A stretch of 59,476 nucleotides of DNA from contig JAPOPW010000041.1 of assembly GCA_026712715.1 (NCBI GenBank), positions 1-59,476 of the forward strand, written 5' to 3'. Position numbers and translations under genes: made by a program. Shown here in pieces: positions 7,897-16,699 of the stretch (position 1 is the first letter of the stretch; each line of letters starts with the position of its first letter). The notes under the pieces were generated by a model. It had not been told where the DNA came from and did no database searches. It worked only from the letters and a program-made list of their open reading frames with translations. The DNA comes from Immundisolibacterales bacterium (lineage in GTDB: Bacteria > Pseudomonadota > Gammaproteobacteria > HK1).

Positions 7897-8868
7897 TCAA
7901 CTGTAGTGGATGCGCGGGTCGAACCAGGCGTACACCAGGTCGACCAAGAGGTTCGTCACCACGAAGACCCCCACCACCAGCATCACGAGCGCCTGCACCA
8001 GGGTGTAGTCGTGCGCGTTCACCGCGTCGACGAAGAGCTGCCCGAGTCCGTTGAGGTTGAACACCTGCTCCGTCACCACCAGCCCGCCGATGAGGAAGGC
8101 GAACTCGATGCCGATGAGGGTCACGACCGGGAGCATGGCGTTCTTGAGGGCGTGCCGGGTGCGGATGACCTTCTCCAGAAGCCCCTTTGCCCGCGCGGTC
8201 CGGATGTAGTCCTCGCGCAGCACCTCGAGCATCGCCGAGCGCGTCATGCGGGTGATGACCGCCGAGTAGCGGTACCCGGTCGCGAGCGCCGGCCAGATGG
8301 TCTGGGAGATGTTGTGGAGCGGGTCTTCCCAGATCGGCTTGTAGTGGATCGGGAACATCCAGGGCGTGCCGAACCAGATCTGGGTGAGGATCAGCATCCC
8401 GAGAATGATCATGATCCCGAGCCAGAAGGACGGGATCGCAATGCCGGCGATCGCGAAGGTCCGCACCACGTAGTCCATCCAGGTGTTCTGCCGGATGGCG
8501 GAGATGACCCCGAGGGGCAGCGCGATCACGACCGCGGTGAGCGTGGCCATGATCGCGATCTGCAGGGAGAGCTGGAAACGAAGCCCGATCTCGTAGGTGA
8601 TCGGGTTGGTGGTCCACATCGACTTCCCGAAGTCGAACGTGGCGTAGCCCACCGCGAAGTCGATGAACTGGGCCCAGAGCGGCTTGTCGAGCCCGAACTC
8701 GGCGCGGCACCGCGAGAGCGCCTCGTCGGTGACTCCCATGCCGTCGCCGGCGATGCGGATGAGGCAGATGTCCCCGGGAAGGAGGCGCATCATCAGGAAC
8801 ACGATGATCCCCGCCCCGATGATGGTGGGGATCATGAGGAGGACGCGCTTGACTACGTACTTGGACAT
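7897..8868 (-). CDS. Peptide/opine ABC transporter permease, DppB type (importer 1)
   Basis: A 323-residue DppB/OppB-family permease that pairs with the DppC-type protein. It shows the N-terminal helix MSKYVVKRVLLMIPTIIGAG, the FGLDKPLWAQF block, the coupling loop YIRTARAKGLLEKVIRTRHALKN, the NLNGLGQLFVDAV segment and the end LVDLVYAWFDPRI. It is separated from the binding-protein gene by about 190 bases that contain a strong hairpin, so permease expression is probably kept below that of the binding protein. Confidence 0.92.
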   Translation of the reverse strand: MSKYVVKRVLLMIPTIIGAGIIVFLMMRLLPGDICLIRIAGDGMGVTDEALSRCRAEFGLDKPLWAQFIDFAVGYATFDFGKSMWTTNPITYEIGLRFQLSLQIAIMATLTAVVIALPLGVISAIRQNTWMDYVVRTFAIAGIAIPSFWLGIMIILGMLILTQIWFGTPWMFPIHYKPIWEDPLHNISQTIWPALATGYRYSAVITRMTRSAMLEVLREDYIRTARAKGLLEKVIRTRHALKNAMLPVVTLIGIEFAFLIGGLVVTEQVFNLNGLGQLFVDAVNAHDYTLVQALVMLVVGVFVVTNLLVDLVYAWFDPRIHYS

Positions 8869-8999
8869 GCTATCGCACCCGGATGACGGTTCCGCTCGTC
8901 GCGCCCCAAGGGCTGCCGCCCGCGCGCTTCATGTCACCTCCCTCGGACTCCGTGTTCCGCTTCCGGCCCGCCGATGGTACCCGCCGCGACGGCGGAGAA

Positions 9000-9039
9000 T
9001 CGACGGCCCGGGCGTAGCGGACGCCGCCCGGGCCGTCGA
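9000..9039 (-). terminator. Strong intercistronic stem-loop between binding-protein and permease genes
   Basis: A perfect 15-bp inverted repeat (TCGACGGCCCGGGCG at 9000-9014 and its complement at 9025-9039) with a 10-base loop, lying 18 bases after the stop of the binding-protein gene. There is no clear U-tract, so I read it as an attenuator or 3'-end mRNA stabiliser rather than a full terminator. Such hairpins after abundant binding proteins are known from maltose and peptide transport operons. Confidence 0.65.
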
Positions 9040-9057
9040 CTTGGACCTTACGGATCG

Positions 9058-10704
9058 TCAGCCCTCGTCGATCCAGACCTGGTCCAGGTGCTGGTTGAGG
9101 TAGTGGCTCGGCGCGATCTTCCACCCCTTCACGTAGGAACGGTGCGGATTGATCTTGTTCCACCACAGGGTCATGCCGTAGCGAGCCTCGTCGTTGAGGA
9201 CACGCTTTTCGAACGCCCGCATGATGGTGGCCTGCTCCGCCGGATCGCCGCTCCGAAGAAGCTGGTCATGCATCGAGTCCAGCTCGGCATCCTCGTAGTG
9301 GCTGTAGTTGGCGGGATTGCTCGAACGGCTCGTGTACTTGCCGACGTCCGCCACCGGATTGATGACCGACTGGCAGTTCGCGTCGATGCCGAGGTCGTGG
9401 CTGCCGGCCCGGTGCTTCGCGTACCACTCGCTGGTCGCGACCCCGGCCTGGGTGACGTTCACCCCGATCTTCTTCCACTCGCCGATGAGCCAGGTGCCGA
9501 GAATCCGGTACGGCATGTCAACGGTGCGGTTGTGGAGGTCGAAGGTGAGGTTCTCGGCTCCCGCCTCCTTGAGCAGCCGCCTCGCCTCGTCCCGAGCCTT
9601 GTCGATGTCCGGCCAGAAGCCGACGTAGGTCTTCAGGGTGTCGTTGTCGATCGCGAGCCCGTGGCTCGGGAACACGATGCCGGCCACCGTCTTGACGATC
9701 GCGATCTTCGACAGCGACTCCGATGCGGACCAGCGGTCCACCGCGTGCATGAGGGCCTGGCGCACCCGCACGTCGTCGAACGGCGGCTTCTTGTGGTTGA
9801 TGGAGATGAGGAGCTGGCAGTTCCAGTCGCTCTCCTGCACCGTGATGCCGTCGCCGAGGGCGCCCACGAGGTCGTCACGCTGCTTCGGGGCGAAGCCGCG
9901 GAACTCGATCGCCGCCTCGCCGCCGCGGATGGCGTTCAGCCGCACCGCGGTCTTGGGGGCCGAGATCGCCTTGAATCCGTCGAGGTACGGCTTTCCTTCG
10001 TGGTGATAGCCGTCGTAGCGAGCGCCTTCGACGAATGCGCCCGGCTGGTGCTGCACGAACGTGAAGGCACCGGTGCCGTTGATGTTGGTCTGGTGCCACT
10101 TCATGCCATAGAGCGGGTCCTTCCCTTCCGGATCCTCGCGCTCGAGGTCCTTCTTCGCGAAGACGAAGTTGAAGGGCGAGGCGAGGGCCGGGATGAACGC
10201 TCCGGACGGGTACTTCAGATTGAAGACGACGGTGTAATCGTCCGTCACCTCGACGCTGTCCACCATGCTGTACTGCGGCCGGCGGGAGCTGATGATGCCC
10301 TCGGCCGGGAAGACGATCTTGTCGTACGTCGCCTTGATGTCGTGCGCGGTGAGCGGCGTCCCGTCGTGGAACTTGACGTCCTTGCGGATGGCAAAGGTGT
10401 AGGTCTTGCCGTCGTCGGTCGGCGACGGGAGAGCGCCTTCGCACAGATCGCACAGGTAGTCGGTGGTGGATTGGGGATTTTCCGGATTGACCCGGATCAG
10501 CAGGCTGTAGAACGGCCGAATCGGGTGAATCATCCCGAAGGTGGACTCCCGGTGCCCGTCGTAGGTCGGGATCTTGCTCCCGACGACGAAGTTGAGAACC
10601 CCGCCCATCTTCGGGCTGTCGGCGAGCGCCGGGCCGCCCGCGACGGCCAGGGCTACGGCGCCGGCCCCCAGGGCGATCGCGTATCGCTTTCGTGCGAGTG
10701 CCAT
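9058..10704 (-). CDS. Periplasmic peptide/opine-binding protein, SBP family 5 (importer 1)
   Basis: A 548-residue family 5 extracellular solute-binding protein, which captures peptides, opines or similar ligands in the periplasm and delivers them to the B/C permeases. It has a Sec signal peptide of about 29 residues (basic ARKRY, hydrophobic core, cleavage near ALA/DSP). Family blocks are FAIRKDVKFHDGTPLTAHDI, FNLKYPSGAFIPALASP, DDVRVRQALMHAVDR and a late NPANYSHYEDAELDSM segment. A Cys pair (DYLCDLCEG) could form a disulphide. It sits between the ATPase and permease genes. Ligand unknown. Confidence 0.9.
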   Translation of the reverse strand: MALARKRYAIALGAGAVALAVAGGPALADSPKMGGVLNFVVGSKIPTYDGHRESTFGMIHPIRPFYSLLIRVNPENPQSTTDYLCDLCEGALPSPTDDGKTYTFAIRKDVKFHDGTPLTAHDIKATYDKIVFPAEGIISSRRPQYSMVDSVEVTDDYTVVFNLKYPSGAFIPALASPFNFVFAKKDLEREDPEGKDPLYGMKWHQTNINGTGAFTFVQHQPGAFVEGARYDGYHHEGKPYLDGFKAISAPKTAVRLNAIRGGEAAIEFRGFAPKQRDDLVGALGDGITVQESDWNCQLLISINHKKPPFDDVRVRQALMHAVDRWSASESLSKIAIVKTVAGIVFPSHGLAIDNDTLKTYVGFWPDIDKARDEARRLLKEAGAENLTFDLHNRTVDMPYRILGTWLIGEWKKIGVNVTQAGVATSEWYAKHRAGSHDLGIDANCQSVINPVADVGKYTSRSSNPANYSHYEDAELDSMHDQLLRSGDPAEQATIMRAFEKRVLNDEARYGMTLWWNKINPHRSYVKGWKIAPSHYLNQHLDQVWIDEG

Positions 10705-10781
10705 GATGTTGTTCCTCTCTTGGGTTGCGTAGGTTCGAGATTACTCCAGGTCGCATCCGGAGCCAACGAGCGCCGCGGATT

Positions 10782-11843
10782 CTAGCTGACCTCGGTGCAG
10801 GCCACCCAGTGCGCGGGCCGCAGCTCGCGCCGGTCCGGAATGCCGGCTCGGCACCGTGCGACCGCGTGGTCGCACCGGGGATGGAACACGCATCCGCTCG
10901 GCGGGTTGATGGGGCTCGGCACCTCCCCCTGGATGACCCGGTGCTGGCGCTCCGCCTCGACGACCGGGTCGGGCACCGGCACCGCCGACAGGAGCGCACG
11001 CGTGTAGGGGTGCATGGGGCTCTCGTAGAGCTCGTCGCAGTCCGCGAGTTCCACGAGCTTGCCGAGGTACATCACCGCCACCCGGTGGCAGAGGTGGCGC
11101 ACCACGCTCAAGTCGTGCGCGATGAAGAGGTAGGTGAGTCCGAACTCCTCGCGCAGCTCCTCGAGCAGGTTGATGACCTGGGCCTGGATGGAGACGTCGA
11201 GGGCGGAGACCGCCTCGTCACAGACGATGAACTCGGGGTTGAGGGCGAGCGCCCGCGCGATGCCGACCCGCTGGCGCTGGCCACCGCTCATCTCGTGGGG
11301 GTAGCGGTCGATGAACTTCGGATTCAGCCCGCAGACCCGCAGCAGCTCGTCCACCCGGTCGCGCCGTTCGGCGGCGGTCGCGAAGAGCCCGTGCACCCGC
11401 ATCGGCTCGCTCAGGATCTGCCCCACCTTCATGCGCGGGTTGAGCGAGCTGAACGGGTCCTGGAAGATGACCTGAATCTTCTGGCGAAGGGCCTTGAGCC
11501 CGTCGTCGGTCATGGCGGCAAGGTCCTCGCCCCGGTAGAGGATGCTGCCCGCGGTCGGCTTCTCGAGGCGGAGCAGACAGCGCCCGACGGTGGTCTTGCC
11601 GCACCCGGATTCGCCGACGAGGCCGAGGGTCTCGCCCCGGCGGATTTCGAAGCTGACCTCGTCCACCGCCTTGACCTCCGCCACCACCCGCTTGATGAGG
11701 AGGCCCTCGAGGACCGGGAAGTACTTGCGAAGTCCGCGGACGGAGATCAGCGTCTCGGAATCGGCCCCGCTCGCCCCCGCGGCTCCCCCGACTCCGTTTC
11801 CGCCATCCGCGCCGGCCCCCGCAACGGCCGCCGCCGCGCTCAT
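10782..11843 (-). CDS. Peptide ABC transporter ATP-binding protein, OppF/DppF type (importer 1)
   Basis: A 353-residue ATPase. An Ala/Gly-rich tail of about 28 residues precedes the domain. Walker A is GESGCGKTT (77-85), the signature [12 protein letters not shown], and Walker [15 protein letters not shown], with Ala in place of the usual Pro after DE. The H-loop is FIAHDLSVV. The C-terminal oligopeptide-transporter extension has the Cys-rich block GCVFHPRC. It overlaps the upstream D subunit gene by 4 bases (ATGA). All catalytic residues are present. The low-complexity N-terminus is probably disordered. Confidence 0.9.
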   Translation of the reverse strand: MSAAAAVAGAGADGGNGVGGAAGASGADSETLISVRGLRKYFPVLEGLLIKRVVAEVKAVDEVSFEIRRGETLGLVGESGCGKTTVGRCLLRLEKPTAGSILYRGEDLAAMTDDGLKALRQKIQVIFQDPFSSLNPRMKVGQILSEPMRVHGLFATAAERRDRVDELLRVCGLNPKFIDRYPHEMSGGQRQRVGIARALALNPEFIVCDEAVSALDVSIQAQVINLLEELREEFGLTYLFIAHDLSVVRHLCHRVAVMYLGKLVELADCDELYESPMHPYTRALLSAVPVPDPVVEAERQHRVIQGEVPSPINPPSGCVFHPRCDHAVARCRAGIPDRRELRPAHWVACTEVS

Positions 11844-12835
11844 GCGGCCGCCTCCACGAGGTCCGCGCTCCGGAAGCAGGCCGCGTCGTGGCCGCTCCCG
11901 ACCGACTCGACCCTGACGAGCGGCGGCCGGGCCTCGGCGCAGGCGGGCTCGACGAAGCGGCAGCGCGGCCGGAACGAGCCCCCGCCGTCGAGGCGCGTGA
12001 GGTCCGGCGGCTGTCCCTCGATGGGAACGAGCCGGGAGCCGCGCGGCTGGTCGAGGCGCGGCACCGACGCGAGCAGCCCGAGGGTGTAGGGGTGTCGCGG
12101 GTAGTGGTAGATCTGGCGGGCGTTCCCCGACTCGATGATCCTTCCCGCGTACATCACGTTGACCCGGTCCGCGTACCGGGCGACCACCCCGAGGTTGTGG
12201 GTGATCACGATGAGCGCGACCCCGAGACGCTTCGTGAGGTCCTTCATGAGCTCGAGGATCTGGGCCTGGATGGTCACGTCGAGCGCCGTCGTCGGCTCGT
12301 CGGCGATGATGAGCTTGGGCTCGCAGGAAAGGGCGAGGGCAATCATCACCCGCTGGCGCATCCCGCCGCTCAGGTGGTGCGGGTACTGGCGAAGCCGCCG
12401 CTCCGGCTCCGAGATCCCCACCATCCGCAGGAGGTCCAGGGCGCGCTCCTGCGCCGCGGCCATGGTGACGTCCTGGTGGCGAAGCACGGTCTCGGTGAGC
12501 TGGACTCCCACCGACAGCACCGGGTTGAGCGACGTCATCGGCTCCTGGAACACCATGCCGATGTCACGGCCGCGAATCTCCCGGATCTCCTCCTCGTCGA
12601 GCTCGAGAAGGTTCCGGCCCATGAAGCGGATGGACCCACCGGCGATCCGCCCCGGCGGATTCGGGATGAGGCGAAGCACCGAGAGTGCGCTCACCGACTT
12701 GCCGCAACCGGACTCGCCGACCACCGCGACCGTCTCCCCCTCCTCGACGGTGTAGGAGATGCCGTCCACCGCCTGCACGGTACCGGCCGTGGTGTCGAAC
12801 TGCGTCACGAGATCGCGAATCTCGAGCAGGGCCAT
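11840..12835 (-). CDS. Peptide ABC transporter ATP-binding protein, OppD/DppD type (importer 1)
   Basis: A 331-residue ATPase and first gene of the importer 1 operon. Walker A is GESGCGKS (40-47), Q-loop [13 protein letters not shown], signature LSGGMRQRV, Walker [15 protein letters not shown] and H-loop [10 protein letters not shown], all canonical. The C-terminal extension carries the Cys-containing [12 protein letters not shown] block. I chose the ATG at 12835 (MALLEIRDL) over two upstream in-frame ATGs because D subunits begin at this point and the alternatives run into the divergent promoter region. Confidence 0.9.
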   Translation of the reverse strand: MALLEIRDLVTQFDTTAGTVQAVDGISYTVEEGETVAVVGESGCGKSVSALSVLRLIPNPPGRIAGGSIRFMGRNLLELDEEEIREIRGRDIGMVFQEPMTSLNPVLSVGVQLTETVLRHQDVTMAAAQERALDLLRMVGISEPERRLRQYPHHLSGGMRQRVMIALALSCEPKLIIADEPTTALDVTIQAQILELMKDLTKRLGVALIVITHNLGVVARYADRVNVMYAGRIIESGNARQIYHYPRHPYTLGLLASVPRLDQPRGSRLVPIEGQPPDLTRLDGGGSFRPRCRFVEPACAEARPPLVRVESVGSGHDAACFRSADLVEAAA

Positions 12836-12908
12836 GCGCCTTCCTTGCATCCGAGCGTCTATGATCCAGAGTCGAATCATAAGCGTTTTCGGAAGAGTTC
12901 ACCCAACT
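12836..12908. promoter_or_regulatory. Divergent control region between importer 1 and the nadX-like gene
   Basis: A 73-base gap that must hold the promoters of both flanking transcription units. Its most visible element is an interrupted dyad at 12860-12881, TATGATCC, 6 bases, then GAATCATA, with one mismatched pair in 8. It is relatively AT-rich (ATCATAAGCGTTTTC). The dyad is a plausible operator for a regulator encoded elsewhere. No confident -35/-10 pair. Confidence 0.4.
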
Positions 12909-13760
12909 ATGGCAGTGCCCTCCCCCGGCCCTTCGCCCGCCGCCGAATCGGACCCCCTTCGAGTCGCCGTCGCGGGATTCGGGGCAATCGGATTCGAAGT
13001 GGCGCGCGCCATCGACGCGGGCGCCGTTCCCGGGCTCGCCCTTGCCGCAGTGGCGGCCCGGGATCTCGAGCGCGCCCGCGCACGATGCGCGAAGTTCCGG
13101 TCGACTCCGGTCGTGCGTCCGGCCACGGAGTTGGCGGCGCTCGCGGACGTCGTCGTCGAGTGCGCGCCCGCGGCGGCGTTCGCCGAGATCGCCCGCCCCG
13201 CCCTCGAGGCCGGCCGCATCCTCGTCTGCGTGAGCGTGGGGGCCCTCCTCGACCACTTCGACTGCGTGGACCTCGCCGCCCGCCGCGGCGGCCGGATCCT
13301 CGTTCCGAGCGGCGCGCTCCTCGGCCTCGACGCGGTCCAGGCGGCGGCGCGCGGCGAGGTGGAGGAGGTGCGCATGGTCACCCGCAAGCCGCCGGCCGGG
13401 CTCGCCGGCGTCCCTTGGCTCGTCGAGCGGGGCATCGACGTGCACGCCCTCGGCGAGCCGACGCGGGTGTTCGAAGGGACCGCCCGCGAGGGCGCCCGCC
13501 GCTTTCCCGCCAACGTCAACGTCGCGGCCGCGCTCGGTCTCGCCGGGGTCGGACCGGACCGGACCCGTCTCGAGATCTGGGTGGATCCGACCGTCACCCG
13601 GAACACCCACGACATCACCGTCGAGGCGCAGGCCGCACGCTTCACTCTTCATATCGAGAACGTGCCGAGCGAAGCCAATCCGCGCACCGGGCGGCTCGTC
13701 GCGCCGAGCGTCCTCGCGACCCTCGCGAAGCTGACGAGTCCCCTCGTGGTCGGGACCTGA
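12909..13760 (+). CDS. nadX: L-aspartate dehydrogenase family protein (NadX-like)
   Basis: A 283-residue NAD(P)-dependent dehydrogenase. Family members interconvert L-aspartate and iminosuccinate/oxaloacetate plus ammonia, feeding NAD synthesis or amino-acid catabolism. The N-terminal Rossmann fold has VAGFGAIG (21-28). The C-terminal domain shows the aspartate-dehydrogenase blocks PSGALLGLDAV, FPANVNVAAALGLAG and ANPRTGRLVAPS. The ATG at 12909 is chosen because it gives a short leader before the Rossmann strand. It is divergent from importer 1 and is followed after 151 bases by glcD. With no nadA or nadC beside it, a catabolic role is at least as likely as a biosynthetic one. Confidence 0.8.
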   Translation: MAVPSPGPSPAAESDPLRVAVAGFGAIGFEVARAIDAGAVPGLALAAVAARDLERARARCAKFRSTPVVRPATELAALADVVVECAPAAAFAEIARPALEAGRILVCVSVGALLDHFDCVDLAARRGGRILVPSGALLGLDAVQAAARGEVEEVRMVTRKPPAGLAGVPWLVERGIDVHALGEPTRVFEGTAREGARRFPANVNVAAALGLAGVGPDRTRLEIWVDPTVTRNTHDITVEAQAARFTLHIENVPSEANPRTGRLVAPSVLATLAKLTSPLVVGT

Positions 13761-13911
13761 GCGAGCGTTCCCGCCGCCCGCAGCACCCCATCCGATCTCC
13801 CGCCATCGCGTACCGGCTCGCCGCTTTCGGGTTAAGCTTGCGCGATGTGACACGCGAAGGCGGGCCGCGCGGCACACGAACGCGCCGCAGCGGGACCGCG
13901 GGAAGTGACCG

Positions 13912-15411
13912 ATGTCCAATTCCACCGCCCCCGGCATCGACGAACGGCCGCGTGCCGTTCGCCGCAGGGAGCTCGCCGCCGAGCTGCTGACGTTCCTCCC
14001 GCGCGAGTCGGTGCTGACCGAGCCGGAGGAGCTCCGTCCATTCGAGTGCGACGGGCTGACGGTGTATCGCCGCCTCCCGATGCTCGCGGTCCTGCCCGAC
14101 CGGGTCGAGGACGTGCAGCGCATCGTGCGTGCGGCCGCCGCGCAGGGCGTCCCGGTCGTCGCGCGCGGGGCCGGGACGGGCCTTTCCGGGGGCGCCCTCC
14201 CCCTCGAGGACGGGCTGCTCCTCAGCCTCGCGAAGTTCAGCCGCATCCTCGAGCTCGATCCCGACCGGCGCCTCGCCCGGGTGGAGCCGGGCGTGCGCAA
14301 CCTCGCCATCTCCGAGGCGGCGGACCCGCACGGGCTCTACTACGCGCCGGACCCCTCCTCGCAGATCGCGTGCTCGATCGGCGGCAACGTGGCCGAGAAC
14401 TCGGGCGGCCTGCACTGCCTCAAGTACGGCCTCACCGTCCACAACGTCCTCGAGGTGAAGGTGGTGGACATCGAGGGCCGGCTCCTTACCCTGGGTGGCG
14501 AGTCCCTCGACGCGCCGGGCTACGACCTCCTCGCCCTCATCACCGGATCGGAGGGCATGCTCGGGGTCATCGTCGAGGTGACGGTCCGGCTCCTGCCGAA
14601 GCCCGAGACGGCGCGGGTCGTGCTGGCCGCGTTCGACGACCTCGGGCGGGCCGGGGACGCGGTGGCCAAGGTAATGGCGAGCGGCGTCATTCCGGCCGGT
14701 CTCGAGATGATGGACAGCCCGGCCATCCGCGCGGCGGAGGACTTCGCGCACTGCGGCTACCCGACCGATGCGGCGGCGATCCTCCTTTGCGAGCTCGACG
14801 GGACGGAGGCGGAGACCGCGGCGCAGCTCGAGGAGATCCGCGTGGTGCTCGAGGGCGCGGGGGCTACCCGGCTCAAGGTGGCACGCGACGAAGCGGAGCG
14901 GGCCCGGTTCTGGCTCGGACGCAAGTCCGCGTTTCCCGCCGTCGGGCGCATCTCGCCAGATTACTACTGCATCGACGGGACCATCCCGCGCAAGCGTCTC
15001 GCCGAGGTGCTGAAACGCATGCGCCAGCTCTCCGCGGAGTACGGCCTCGACGTCGCCAACGTGTTCCACGCCGGCGACGGCAACCTGCACCCCCTCATCC
15101 TGTTCGACGCCAACCAGCCGGGCGAGATCGAGCGCACCGAGGAGTTCGGGGGGCGGATCCTCGAGATCTGCGTGGAGGTGGGGGGAACGGTGACCGGCGA
15201 GCACGGGGTGGGGGTGGAGAAGCTCGACCAGATGTGCGTCCAGTTTCCGGCCCACGAGCTCGAGCAGTTCCACGCGATCAAGCGGGCGTGGGACCCGCGG
15301 GGGCTCCTCAACCCCGGCAAGGCGGTGCCGACCCTGAACCGCTGCGCGGAGTTCGGCGCCATGCACGTGCACCGCGGGAACCTCCCGTTTCCCGAGATCG
15401 AGCGCTTCTGA
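13912..15411 (+). CDS. glcD: Glycolate oxidase FAD-linked subunit GlcD
   Basis: A 499-residue FAD-linked oxidase of the GlcD / D-lactate dehydrogenase class, oxidising glycolate or a related 2-hydroxy acid to the 2-oxo acid. The PCMH FAD-binding domain includes VVARGAGTGLSGGALPL and SIGGNVAENSGGLHCLKYG. The C-terminal substrate domain includes the metal/substrate motif NVFHAGDGNLHPLI and GGTVTGEHGVGVEK, and ends WDPRGLLNPGKAVP. The start ATG at 13912 follows GGGAAGTGACCG. It is first of a glcD-E-F set with the usual order; linkage to all three subunits favours glycolate oxidase over a lone lactate dehydrogenase. Confidence 0.92.
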   Translation: MSNSTAPGIDERPRAVRRRELAAELLTFLPRESVLTEPEELRPFECDGLTVYRRLPMLAVLPDRVEDVQRIVRAAAAQGVPVVARGAGTGLSGGALPLEDGLLLSLAKFSRILELDPDRRLARVEPGVRNLAISEAADPHGLYYAPDPSSQIACSIGGNVAENSGGLHCLKYGLTVHNVLEVKVVDIEGRLLTLGGESLDAPGYDLLALITGSEGMLGVIVEVTVRLLPKPETARVVLAAFDDLGRAGDAVAKVMASGVIPAGLEMMDSPAIRAAEDFAHCGYPTDAAAILLCELDGTEAETAAQLEEIRVVLEGAGATRLKVARDEAERARFWLGRKSAFPAVGRISPDYYCIDGTIPRKRLAEVLKRMRQLSAEYGLDVANVFHAGDGNLHPLILFDANQPGEIERTEEFGGRILEICVEVGGTVTGEHGVGVEKLDQMCVQFPAHELEQFHAIKRAWDPRGLLNPGKAVPTLNRCAEFGAMHVHRGNLPFPEIERF

Positions 15412-15597
15412 TGCGTTGGGACCGGCGACGCGGGGGGTGGCGGTGGACGAGCCTTGCTCCGGGTGACGGGGGCCGACCGCGAGCGGGGGGCGAGACGGGC
15501 GTTGCGAAGCCGATCGCGATCCGTCTTCCGGGCGCCGTCCGGCGATCCCCGGGGCACACCCGGGCGAAGATCGACTCCCCGCGGAGCCGGTCCCGCG

Positions 15598-16650
15598 ATG
15601 GGTGATCGCACGGAGGCGCTCCGGAACCGGGTCCGCGGCGCTTTCGAGACCGGAACGCCGCTTTCCATCGAAGGGGGCGGCAGCAAGCGCTTCTTCGGCC
15701 GGAGGCCGGCCGGCGAGCCACTCGCCATCGGCGACCACCGAGGCATCGTCAACCACGAGCCGAGCGAGCTCGTGCTCACGGTGCGGGCGGGGACACCGGT
15801 CGGCGAGACCCAGGCCGCGCTCGCCGAGCACAACCAGTGGCTACCCTTCGACCCGCCCCGGCACGACCCGGCCTCCACCATCGGCGGGGTGGTCGCCTGC
15901 GCCCTGAGCGGCCCGACCCGGCCGTGGACCGGCGCGGTGCGCGACTTCGTGCTCGGAACCCGGATCGTCAACGGCCGCGGCGACGTGCTCTCCTTCGGCG
16001 GCGAGGTCATGAAGAACGTCGCCGGATACGACGTGTCGCGCCTGATGGCGGGGGCGCTCGGGACCCTCGGCGTGCTGCTGGAGGTCTCCTTCAAGCTCCT
16101 TCCACGCCCCGCCCGCGACCGGACCCGGGTATTCGAGATGAGCGCCGGGGACGCGATCCTCCGCCTGAGCGGCTGGGCGCGGTCGCCCCATCCGATTCTC
16201 GGTGCCTTTCACGACGGAGATCGGCTGCACCTGCGGCTCGGCGGATCGGAACCCGCCGTCGCCGAGGCGGCCGAGCGGCTCGGCGGCGAAGCGGGCGACG
16301 GTGCGGTGTGGGAGACCCTCCGCGACCACCGCCTTCCATTCTTTGCCGACGATGGGCCGCCCCTTTGGCGGCTCTCCGTTCCCGCCCACGTGCCGCCGTT
16401 CGATGTTCCGGGGTCCACCGTCATCGATTGGGGAGGCGCGCAGCGATGGGTGCGAAGCGACGCGCCGGAGTCCGTGCTGCGGTCCACCGCGGCCGCCGCG
16501 GGCGGGCATGCGGTCTGCTTCCGGGGCGGGGACCGCGAGCGCCCCTTTCACCCCCTCGACGAGGGAATCGCCGGCCTGCACGCCCGCCTCAAGGCCGCAT
16601 TCGATCCCGGCCGCATCCTGAACCCGGGCCGTCTCTACGACGGCCTCTGA
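15598..16650 (+). CDS. glcE: Glycolate oxidase subunit GlcE (FAD-binding)
   Basis: A 350-residue second FAD-binding subunit of glycolate oxidase, made of a PCMH domain without the large C-terminal catalytic part of GlcD. It shows LSIEGGGSKRFFGR, TIGGVVACALSGPTRPWTGA, RDFVLGTRIVNG and the GEVMKNVAGYDVSRLMAGALG block that is highly typical of GlcE. The start ATG at 15598 gives the normal family length; upstream in-frame codons are low-quality Arg-rich sequence. It is separated from glcD by 186 bases with no gene, and lies 49 bases before glcF. Confidence 0.9.
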   Translation: MGDRTEALRNRVRGAFETGTPLSIEGGGSKRFFGRRPAGEPLAIGDHRGIVNHEPSELVLTVRAGTPVGETQAALAEHNQWLPFDPPRHDPASTIGGVVACALSGPTRPWTGAVRDFVLGTRIVNGRGDVLSFGGEVMKNVAGYDVSRLMAGALGTLGVLLEVSFKLLPRPARDRTRVFEMSAGDAILRLSGWARSPHPILGAFHDGDRLHLRLGGSEPAVAEAAERLGGEAGDGAVWETLRDHRLPFFADDGPPLWRLSVPAHVPPFDVPGSTVIDWGGAQRWVRSDAPESVLRSTAAAAGGHAVCFRGGDRERPFHPLDEGIAGLHARLKAAFDPGRILNPGRLYDGL

Positions 16651-16699
16651 CCCGCGATCACACCGTACCTTCCGCCATCGATCGAACACGCGCCTCATC

